From contig NZ_JADBEB010000001.1 in NCBI RefSeq assembly GCF_014874095.1, positions 7,812,001 to 7,876,000 of the forward strand: a stretch of DNA of 64,000 nucleotides, in the 5' to 3' direction. The notes under the pieces were generated by a model. The model was not told the DNA's origin and did not search any database. It saw nothing but the letters and a program-made list of their open reading frames with translations. The stretch comes from Plantactinospora soyae. GTDB taxonomy: Bacteria > Actinomycetota > Actinomycetes > Mycobacteriales > Micromonosporaceae. This document shows positions 35,575 through 44,700 of this stretch, one piece after another. The position numbers were made by a program, and so were the translations under genes. Within the stretch, counting starts at the first letter, position 1. Each line of letters begins with the position of its first letter.

Positions 35575-36273
35575 TTAATCCTCGAAACTCAGATTTTGAG
35601 GACGCGCTTGCACTGGAGTTCCGTCAAGCATGTCGGTTACTGGCACGTCGTGCGTAACCTCGTCGAACTCTATGTCATCCACCCACATCTCGCCCACTTC
35701 AACCAACAGCGCGCCGAAGACTATCCGCTTAGCGCGTCTCGGAATATCAAGGATTATCTGACATTGCTGCCAATCCTGGGTGGCGGCGACGGAGCGGTTG
35801 TGCATGTTGTCGAATGCGAGCATCTCGTCGGCCGGGCCATCGACTCGCATCCAAAGAGCTGCATGAAGCGCTCGTCGCGTCTTAACGAATCCTGTCATCC
35901 GCAGTCGACGGTCCCGGTAAATAGATGCGTTGAACGACTGTTTGATGGCAGCGAAACCACACGATCCATCCCTGGCAGCGATGCGGACGCTCGCCGACCC
36001 TGTATGATAAACCGTTCTGTCGACAGTTATGTCATATTCGAACCATCGTGTGCCGGTGGCAACCCATGGACGGGGAAGGTTCGGAGTCGAGGCCAATCCC
36101 ACACCCAAATTCGTTAGGATGCTCGTAGTCTCAGCCTGCGCTCTCTGCGCCTCGGCATCAAGCTTCCTCGCTTCGGCCGCGACGCGCTTTCGATTTCCGA
36201 GGTAGGTCACGACGGCCACCACGGTCCCACCGAACAGGGAGGACAGGATTCCAAGCGTGGCCTGGGTCAACAT
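35575..36273 (-). CDS. Membrane-anchored lectin-like (CBM-type) protein
   Basis: 232-residue protein. One N-terminal membrane helix ('GILSSLFGGTVVAVVTYLG') is followed by a short coiled-coil ('RVAAEARKLDAEAQRAQAET'). A jelly-roll domain (about 68-215) follows with 'YHTGSASVRIAARDG', 'MTGFVKTRR', 'WMRVDGPADEMLAFDNMHNR' and 'VEVGEMWVDDIEFDEV'. I recognise this motif set from carbohydrate-binding-like domains fused to peptidases and regulators in actinomycetes. Codon use is AT-rich relative to the window. It lies 199 bases upstream of the pentapeptide-repeat gene on the same strand, so the two may form one unit. Confidence 0.75.
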   Translation of the reverse strand: MLTQATLGILSSLFGGTVVAVVTYLGNRKRVAAEARKLDAEAQRAQAETTSILTNLGVGLASTPNLPRPWVATGTRWFEYDITVDRTVYHTGSASVRIAARDGSCGFAAIKQSFNASIYRDRRLRMTGFVKTRRALHAALWMRVDGPADEMLAFDNMHNRSVAATQDWQQCQIILDIPRRAKRIVFGALLVEVGEMWVDDIEFDEVTHDVPVTDMLDGTPVQARPQNLSFED

Positions 36274-36417
36274 GTCTCATTGCCTCCACGGAGGGTGATG
36301 GATACATGTTCCCAGCGACCGAGGTAATTATCTCAGCTAACTGTCAAATAGTCGACTCGCGATTCTCTCGGTCCGCCTGCGGGCCAGCCACCTGTGGCCG
36401 GCGGGTATGAGGGGGTG

Positions 36418-36848
36418 TCAGCACCTCACACCTCGCCGGAGGTCTTCCTTTCGATCAAGCCGACATACCGGCTCACGCTGTGACAGCGGCTCCGAGGCCG
36501 GCTGCCGTATTTGTCCCATCAGCCGGGTCGCGACGGCGGGGGAAAGCACGGCCTGTCCCCGGGCGGCCGCCTCGACCGCGCGGAACAGTTCGTCCCTCGG
36601 CGCGTCCTTGAGCAGGTAGCCGGTGGCGCCGGCCTCGATGGCGGGCAGGACGTCGCTGTCGGTGTCGTACGTGGTGAGCACCAGGATCCGGGCCGGCACA
36701 CCGCGTCTGGCCAGTTCCTTGATCGCGGTGACCCCGTCGGTCCTCGGCATCCGCAGGTCCATCAGGATCACGTCAGTTGCAGCCTCTCCCCGGCGGCGAT
36801 CGCCTCGGCGCCGTCGCCGGCCTCGCCGGTCGCGTTGCTTGCTGCTCG
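36418..36848 (-). pseudogene. Decayed NarL/LuxR-type response regulator
   Basis: The receiver domain from 'VILMDLRMPRTDGVTAIKEL', including the phospho-acceptor Asp, to 'AGATGYLLKDAPRDELFRAV' is well preserved. Upstream, 'GEAGDGAEAIAAGERLQ' is encoded in another frame; one base is missing in the Pro-Asp region near 36775. The first ~35 residues with the acidic pocket are absent. At the other end the sequence breaks at 'PLSQRE', the exact beginning of the LuxR helix-turn-helix, and continues as unrelated residues. No sensor kinase is nearby. Not functional as a regulator. Confidence 0.85.
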
Positions 36849-36959
36849 TTCACTGACCCGCAGGACGCCGATGGGCCCGCCGGTGCCGGACGATGGCATC
36901 GGCGGGCCCACCCGGAGTGGCGGCGAGGTCCGGACCGGCCGGGCCCCGCTGATCTCGGC

Positions 36960-37997
36960 TCAGTCGGTCGGTCGGGAGACCACCTCCAGCGCCGGGACGC
37001 TACTGGTCGCCTGCTGGGTCACCACGAACAGGTATTTCAGGTCGCCGGACCAGGCCAGGCCCCGGGTGGCCACCACCTCGCCGCTGTCCAGGTCGACCTT
37101 CTTCTCCGGCAGGATGCCGCCCACCTCGTAGACCAGGACGTCCTCCCGGCCGCTGGTGTTGCGGCCGACGGCCAGGTAACGGCTGTCCGGTGAGGCGGTC
37201 ACCGAGTTGGGCCGGAACCCGGTGGCGTACGCCCCACGGCGGGCGAGGTCGGCCGGAGCGAACGCCTCGGCGTGGTCCCGCGACCCGGAGGCGGTGAACA
37301 GCGTCGCCCCGTCCGGGCTCAACGCGAGGTCGGCGAGGCTGCTGCCGACCACGTCGCCCGTCGCACCCTCGGCCAGCTCGACGCCGGCCACCGAGAAGAC
37401 CCGCACCGTCGACAGGCTGAGCGAGAGCTGCCCGGCGACCAGCGGTCCGGCGTCGGCGCTCACCGCACCGAGCAACGGGGCCCGCTGGAAGATCGCCTCG
37501 CCCTGCCGGTCGAGCGTGATGGCCGGCGGGGTCGCGGCGGTGTCCAGTGCGCCGATCTTTCCGGACCAGTCGCTCTCGCAGCCGTACCCGAACCAGATCG
37601 TGGTGCCGGTCCGGGCCAGGTGCGTCGGGCAGGTCTGCGAGCCGACCGGGTACCGGGCCGTCTCGGCGTACGTCGTGGTGTCGATCGCCGAGATGGCGTC
37701 GCCGCTGGCCAGCGCGGCGTAGAGCGTGGTGCTGTCGGCGCTGAGCGCCAGGCCGGTCGCCCCGGGCTGGCCGGTGATGCTCTTCTTCACCCGCCCGGAG
37801 AAGTCGGTCACCACGATGCCGTTGGTGGTCGGGCCGCCGCTGACGAACACCCGGTCGTGGACGTCGTCCACCACGATGTCCCCGTAGCTCGGCAGCGGCA
37901 GCCGGTCGTCGTTCGCCTGGGCCGGTGCACCGGTTGCGGCTATCACCATTGCCGCGACCGCCGACCCCGCTATGGCCCTGAGGGGGAATCTCCGCAT
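36960..37997 (-). CDS. Secreted YncE-like beta-propeller protein
   Basis: 345-residue secreted protein. ATG at 37997 has AGGAG upstream and starts a signal peptide ('LRAIAGSAVAAMVIAATGAPAQA'). The rest is repeated beta-propeller blades with lactonase/YncE-like strands: 'SYGDIVVDDVHDRVFVSG', 'GLALSADSTTLYAALASG', 'DLALSPDGATLFTASG', 'SVTASPDSRYLAVGRN'. Such proteins bind surfaces or partners; no catalytic residues can be named. The frame continues upstream of the ATG into an RHS gene relic, which is probably not translated with it. Confidence 0.85.
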   Translation of the reverse strand: MRRFPLRAIAGSAVAAMVIAATGAPAQANDDRLPLPSYGDIVVDDVHDRVFVSGGPTTNGIVVTDFSGRVKKSITGQPGATGLALSADSTTLYAALASGDAISAIDTTTYAETARYPVGSQTCPTHLARTGTTIWFGYGCESDWSGKIGALDTAATPPAITLDRQGEAIFQRAPLLGAVSADAGPLVAGQLSLSLSTVRVFSVAGVELAEGATGDVVGSSLADLALSPDGATLFTASGSRDHAEAFAPADLARRGAYATGFRPNSVTASPDSRYLAVGRNTSGREDVLVYEVGGILPEKKVDLDSGEVVATRGLAWSGDLKYLFVVTQQATSSVPALEVVSRPTD

Positions 37998-38100
37998 TCC
38001 TTCGCTCCTCTTTCCGTCGTCGACAGATGTCCTTTGTGTCTCGTGCCTCATGTAGGTCCGGGTTCTCGCTCTGTCGGAACCAGACGACCGCACGCACGTG

Positions 38101-38176
38101 CGCGGCGCGTTGTGTGCCGAGTAGGCGCCCTCGACCTGAAGCGCGGCCGTGCGCAGCGTCCGCGGCGCGGGCGCCT
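38101..38176 (-). pseudogene. 76-bp relic of an RHS toxin gene N-terminal region
   Basis: These 76 bases match 44899-44974 of the intact RHS gene at about 70 positions, in the same orientation and frame ('LRTAALQVEGAYSA'). It is preceded in its frame by a TAG (38177-38179). It marks either a partial duplication or the scar of a second RHS gene. Confidence 0.8.
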
Positions 38177-38193
38177 ACTTCGGAAAGGTCCTT

Positions 38194-38700
38194 TCAATCC
38201 AGGCGAATGAGCCTATGAAGACGTCCCGCGACCGCGTCCTCGAACGCGAATTCAGCAGTCGCACATGCGTAGCGCCCCGCCCCAAAGGACGGCAAGATCA
38301 TTTCGTCGTCACCCAATGAGGTTCCTGTTGCAGCGGCATCGAATACGACTGCCCGCTCTGCGAGCTCGAAAGTCGGGCCTTCCTCCCAAACAAGACCCGA
38401 CTTCGCCGAATTCCGAGCAGCATCCACCAGCTGATGGGCCGAGGGCGCGTAGTGCCATTGAAGAATGCACCGAAGATCCGGGACGAATGTTGTCCGAAGT
38501 GGCTCGTCTCCGATCACCAGGCCGATCCGCTGATGACCGGCCGAACCCCATTCAATCAATCCCAGGTAGCCTGCCACCTCGCATGCCCGGTCATAGTCCG
38601 GCCCCTCACTTCCTGTCCAGTCGGGCAGGTCCGGAGCGGCAAGGACCACCAGCGGCCCACCGGCCGACTCAATCCAATGCAAGTATTCTTCGTCCATCAT
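38194..38700 (-). CDS. Imm21-family immunity protein for the RHS toxin
   Basis: 168-residue cytosolic protein starting at the ATG 38700, whose ATGA overlaps the RHS stop codon by four bases. The start 'MMDEEYLHWIESAGGPLVVLAAPDLPDW' followed by 'DYDRACEVAGYLGLIEWG' and 'GLVIGDEPLRTTFVPD' matches the Imm21 immunity family. It should bind and neutralise the C-terminal toxin tip encoded directly upstream. An in-frame ATG at 38769 exists inside the toxin gene but family alignment favours 38700. AT-richer than the RHS core, as expected for an exchanged toxin/immunity cassette. Confidence 0.88.
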   Translation of the reverse strand: MMDEEYLHWIESAGGPLVVLAAPDLPDWTGSEGPDYDRACEVAGYLGLIEWGSAGHQRIGLVIGDEPLRTTFVPDLRCILQWHYAPSAHQLVDAARNSAKSGLVWEEGPTFELAERAVVFDAAATGTSLGDDEMILPSFGAGRYACATAEFAFEDAVAGRLHRLIRLD

Positions 38701-41700
38701 CTTCCCAATCGGAGCGCCCAGGCCTGCGAGTATAGAGGTCTCATAATCGGCGCCAACTGACGAGCCCATCCCGCTTGGTTACGACTGCATGGCAGACACT
38801 GCGGGTAGAGTCGCTGCGGCATCCCATCGGGAATCCACGAGCTGATCGGCTGGTGATCGGGAACGAACCGCTCTCCTTTCGAGAATGGGTCGGTCGTGCC
38901 GCACGTGTGACAACCGAACGACCGGCCCAGCGCATCGATCTTTTGGCGCTCCTCCGAGGTGAAGTCGCGATCCTTGCTACGTGCCGGAATCGACTCGTTT
39001 GCATACCTACCTATGGGGCATACCTGCTCAGGATCACTACGGCCGTTGCTGTTGTGCACAAGGACGGCCGACTCGGCGGCGAGCACATAGTACGTGTGGA
39101 TGTCGGCCACGGTCAGGTTGTGCACCCGTTGCTGCTGGCTCCAGGCCCGTACGGAAACCACCCGGACCAATTCCCGGTCCTCCGTACGGAGCCAGTCGCC
39201 GGCCGCTAGGTCGTCGGCGTCTGCCCAGCGCCCGTCGGTGTCCAGCCAGAAGGGGTGACCGGCGGTGGCGATGACCGTGCCGGTCGCGTCGCCCCGGGCC
39301 CCGTCGGTGTCGACGGTGACCTCGACCAGGTCCTTCGCACCTTCACCGACGATCAGTGCGACAACCGGCCGGGACTTGGTCAGCCCGTTGACGGGATCGG
39401 TCGCCAGCACCTGATCGCCGACCTGGACATCCTCGATCGGCTTACTGGTGCCGTCGGCCATCACCACGGCGGTGCCCGGCACGAAGCTGTTGGGACAGCC
39501 CGGCCGCTTCGGTGCGGCCGGCGGTGCCTGCGGCGGGGGCGCCGGTTTGGCCGGCCCGGCCGGTGCCGCTGGAGTGTTGCCGGCCGGCTGTGCCGGCGGA
39601 GCGTCCCCACCCTTGGCCGGTGGAGCGGGTGGAGCCTCCCCACCGGTCTTCGCCGGGGGTGCGCCCTTGGCACCGGCGGCCACCTCGTCGGCGCCCTTCG
39701 CGCCGGTCTGCATGGCGTCGATGCCTGCCTTGCCGTACTTGCCGGCCTTGACCGCGCTGGCGCCGTACCCGGCGAGCGGGATCGCCGAGGTGAACGAGAG
39801 CGCGGCGTCGACGTAGTTGCCCTCGGCGGCGTACCAGATGCCGTTGGCGACGTCCGCGACCTCACCGACCACCGGCACCAGGCCGACCACGTCCAGCGCG
39901 GCGTGGCCGATGTCGCTCCAGGACGGCCAGTGTCCGGTCAGGTCGACCATGCTGATCGGGTTGCCGCCGCCGAAGGAGTACCGGTTCATGGTGAACGGGT
40001 TCATCGACAGCGACAGGTCGGACAGGGCGCCGTTGTAGAGGTCGAGGGAGAGGAACCGGTTCTCCCCGGGGCTGTAGTCCCGCAGCCCCATGTCGTAGTT
40101 GCCGGAGGCCGAGTCCCAGCGGGCGGTGTTGAACCGGTAGACACCCTCCGGCTCGGCGTCCGGGTTGCCGGCGTCGGGCTTGTCGACGCCGGTGAAGGAG
40201 GCGGTGTCGTCACCGCCGTACGCGGTGTAGCCGTAGGTGGCCCGGTTGTTCCCGTCCTCGTCCGTCAGGCTCTCCACGTCGGCGTGCGCGTTGTAGCCGT
40301 GGTACGACTGCTCCCGCTCGCCGTCCTCCGGGACGCTGAGCTGCCCGAGCAACTCCCCGAACGGGGAGTACTGGTACGACTTGCGCAGCTCGCCGTCGAC
40401 CCGCTCGGTGAGCACCTGCTGGGTCAGCCCCAGGTAGTCCAGGGTGGTGGTCTTGGCGTCGCCGCCGCCCGCCTTCGCGGTCCGGCTCACCGTCCGGTCC
40501 AGCGGGTCATACGCGTACCGGGTGGTGTTGGTGGCGGCCCCGGTGCCCTGCCGGTATTCGGCGGTGCGGTCGAAGCCGTCGTAGATATAGCGCTCGGTCT
40601 GCTCGCCGCCGGTGCTGATCCGGTTGAGCCGGCCGAACGGGTCGTAGCCGTAGACGAAGGTGGTGCCGGAGACGGTGGACGAGGCCAGCCGGTTCCGGTC
40701 GTACCGGAAGGTGGTGGTGTCGTCCTTGATCTTCTGCTCGATGATGTTGTTGTTCGCGTCGTGCCGGTAGGTTTCGGTGGACTTCTCGTCCCCGTCGGTG
40801 CCGGCCTTCGTCACGGTGCGGACCCGGTCGCGGGGGTCGTAGGCGTAGCTGACGACGTTGTCGAGGTAGTCGTCGTGGTCGTCGGCGTTCTGGAGCCGGG
40901 CGGTGTCCTTGATCCGGTGCGAGTTGGCGTTGTATTCGAGCGTGTGCTCGTTCACCACCGTGCCGCCGGACTTCTTCTCCACCTGGTGCCGCAGCAGCCC
41001 GTCGCGGAAGTATTCGAAGTCGACGGTGTTGCCGTTCGGCTTTACCTGCTGCCGCACGTGCGACCGGGCGGTGTAGCTGAACGTGGTGACCTTGTCCTCG
41101 GCGCCGGACCCGGTGGCCCGGTTGGTGATCCGCTCCACCAGGTCCCGCGCGTCGTAGCCGAAGGTGGCGGTCTGGTCGTCGTGCCGCCAGGCCGAGAGGT
41201 TGCCGTTCGGGTCGTACTCGTAGCCGGTGGTGTTCCGGAGCGTGCCGTCCTTGCGCTCCTCGATCGAGGTCGCCCGGTCCAGCACGTCGTAGCCGACCGT
41301 GTACTCGTCGATCCGGGCACCCGCACTGGCGTCGGTGACCGAGACCAGGTTGTCGTTGACGTCGTACCGGTGGTTGAAGGTCTTCCGCTCGGTGTCGACG
41401 TCGGCGCTGTTGTCCCGGACCAGCCGCAGCGCGTCGGCCACCACCGGGTTGTCGGCATCGCCGACCAGGGTGATGTTGCGCAGGTTGTCCTCGGTGAAGG
41501 CGAAGCGCCCGAGGCTGACCCACTCGCCGGCGTCCTGGGTCTGGTCGACCGTCCGGGTGGTGCTGCCGCCGTTGTGCTCGACGGTGTAGCGGGCGTTGGT
41601 CGCGGCGCCGCGCGGGAACCGGACCGCGACCTCGTAGTCGCCGCTGGCCGGGATATCCGCCTTCCAGGTGAAGCTGCCCTCGGTGGCGGTGGCGACCCGG

Positions 41701-44700
41701 TAGTCGTAACCCTCGTTCTCGGCGCCGCCCTCGACGGCCCGCCAGCCGCCGGTCAGCTCGGTGTGCTCGGCGTCGGAGTTGTCCACCAGCACCACGTGCT
41801 GGCCGACCGGCACCCCGTCGTCGGAGCGGGACTTGAGCTTGCCGTTGAGCTGGTATTCCCAGGACATGGTCCGGCTGGAGCCGCCACCCGCGCTGAGGAA
41901 CGTACGGGAGGTCTGCGCGCCGACCGTGTTGTAGTCGTAGTTGGTCCGGATGCCGAACGGGTCGACGGAGCTACGCAGCCAGCCGTTGTCGTAGTAGGTC
42001 TGCCGGGTGACGTTGCGGACGCTCTGCCCATCCGACGGCGGGGCACTGACCTCGGTGAGCTGGCCGACCTGGTCGTACCCGTAGAAGATCTTGTCCGGGG
42101 CGTTGACCGTCTCGTCGCCCGGGTCGAACGGGAGGTGCTTCTCCCGGATCCGGTTCAGCTCGTCGTAGACGACGGTCTGCACGAAGTCGTTCGCGTCGTC
42201 GGTCTCCACCCCGCGTGGCGTGGTGGTCCGGGTCGGGTTGCCGACCTGGTCGTACTCGTAGCGGGTGGTGAAGTAGCGGATGTCGTCGCCGTCGCCCGAG
42301 TGCGGCGAACGGGTCTCGCGGACCATGCCCCGGGCGTCGAGGCTGACCAGGGTGGCATTGCCCTCCTGGTCGGTCGACTCGACGACGTTGCCGTCCCGGT
42401 CGTACCGGACGCTGGCCCGGTGCCCGGCCGCGTCCACCACGGCGGTAACCCGGTGGTTCAGGTCGTACTCGGTCTTCGTGGTGTAGTCGTTCGGGTCCGG
42501 GGTCTGGTTCTTCTTCGGGTCGACCTCGGTGACCAGGTTGCCGACCTCGTCGTAGGCCGCCGTGCTGCGCTGCCCGAGCGCGTCGGTCACGGTCAGCCGC
42601 CGGTTCAGCTCGTCATACGTGTACCGGGTGACGAAGTCGTCCGAGTCGTCGCGGGTCAGCGTCCCTTTCGGTCGGGTCTCCGCCAGCAGGTTCCCGACCG
42701 GGTCATAGCGCAGCGTGCTGGTCTTCGCCGGTTCACCGGCCGACTCCCGGGGCGCGGTCAGCGCCACCATCTGGTCGTTCTCGTCGTACGTCGCCGTGGT
42801 CACCGCCCGGTTGGCGGCGGTCAGCGTGATCATGTTGTCGTTCGCGTCGTACTTCGGGCCCGGCGTGACGATGTACTCGCCGGCCGCCGCGTCCTTCGGG
42901 ATCCTGGTGGTCAGCGGGCGGTTGAGGATGTCGTACGTGAAGGTGCGGGTCTTCTGCCGGGCGTCGACCGTGGAGACCACGTTGCCGGTCGCGTCGTAGC
43001 TGAAGAAGCTGGAGCAGTCGAGCGCGTCGGTGATCCGCCGTGGATAGCCGTTCGCGTCGTAGTCGGCGTACGTGGTCGGGTTGCCGTTCGCGTCGGTGGT
43101 GGTGGTGAGGTGGCCGAACTCGTCATAGACGTACCGGCTGGTGTAGTCGCCGTCGGCGGCGCTCGCCGTACCCAGCGGGTCGGTGACCGCGACCAGGTTG
43201 CCCCGGTCGTCGTAGACGAACTTCCAGCGCCGGCCCTCCGGGGAGGTCTTCTCGGTCAGGTCGGCGACGTGCCCGTCCAGGTCGAACCGGTAGCCGAGCC
43301 GGGTCGGCGGGTGGTCGTGCGCGTTCGCCTCCGCGTCGCGGATCTCCAGCGGATAGCCGGTCTTGGGGTCGTAGACCCAGGTGGAGAGGGCGCCGTTGTG
43401 CTCCCGGAGCCGGACGACGTTGTTGTCCTCGTCCCAGACGAGCTGGGTGACCTCACCCTTGGCGTTGGTCAGCCGCTCGGTCCGGCCGTACCCGTCGAGC
43501 AGCAACTGCGTCGGGTTGCCGTTGGCGTCGGTCACCGTGGCCGTCAGCTTCGAGCCGTCGGATCCGTCGGCGTCGGCGTACCCGAAGTCGGTGCCGTGCC
43601 CACGGCGGTCGGTGAGTTCGGCGACCCGGCCGCGCAGCAGCGACCCGGCGCCGCTGTCGTGGTACCCGATGTCGGCGTTGTTGCCGTTCGGGTCGACCAC
43701 CCGGACCAGCCGGCCGTCGTCGTAGTGGAAGCCGAGGGCCCGCGCCTGCGGCGTGCCGGTGCCGTCGACGATCTCCTGGAGCAGCCCGGACTCGGTGTAG
43801 GTGAAGGTGAGCGTCCGGCCGGAGACGTCGGTGATCGACCGGAGCTGGTACGCGATGTCCGCGTCGCTGAGGTTCTTCGCCGACCGCCTGGTCGTACCGA
43901 CGAAGTAGGAGTAGTCGTCGCCGGGCTGGTAGTAGTCGAGGGTGAGGGTGCGTCGCCCGGTGGCGTCGGTCAGGTGGGTCAGCGTGCCGGTGTGCCGGTT
44001 GCCGACCTGGCCCTGCGCGTAGCCGAAGGTCAGCTCGTTGCCGTTTCGGTCAACCGTCGCGGTCTGGTAGCCGCGCTCGTCGAAGTACATCCGGGTCCGG
44101 TCCGGCCCGGTCATCGACCAGCGCCGGCCGTCGTCGTCCAGCCCGGTCCGTTGCAGCAGCAGGTGCACCCCGGCCGGGCTGTCGTACGTCCACTTCGACC
44201 GGTCGTTGCTGTCGTTGCGGTTCAGCTCGAACCGGTGCCCGGTGCCGTCCCCGTCGACGAGCGTGACCCGCTGCGGATGGTCCGACCCGCCCTGGAACTC
44301 CAGCGGGGAGCCGAGCCGGGTCAGCGTCGAGGTGGCCAGCGACCAGCCCGGGCCGAGCGAGGAGGAGGAGCCGTCCTGGCTGTTGTAGGCGAGCCGGACG
44401 AAGGTGACCGGCCCCCGGCTGGGGTTGGCCACCGGCGCGTAGTCGAAGACGGCGTTGCCGGAGAAGGCGTTCACCGCGATGCCGGAACCGACGCCGGTCC
44501 CGGTGCCGGCGTACTGGTAGAAGCTCTCCATGCCGAGCTGGTCGGAGGTGGGGTGCTCGACGGTCACGTCCTGGCGCAGCGCGGGCACGCCGGCGGTCTC
44601 GGAAAGCCAGGTCCGGCGCTGCCGGTCCCGCAGGTCCCAGGCGAGCACGTAGCGCTCGCGGCTCCGCTCGAGGAGGCCGTCCTCCGGTGCCTTGGCCCGG

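Noticed and set aside
38701-38769. Longer Imm21 start at 38769 inside the RHS gene
   Set aside because: The family normally begins just before 'WIESAGGPL', and the ATG at 38700 gives a standard four-base overlap.
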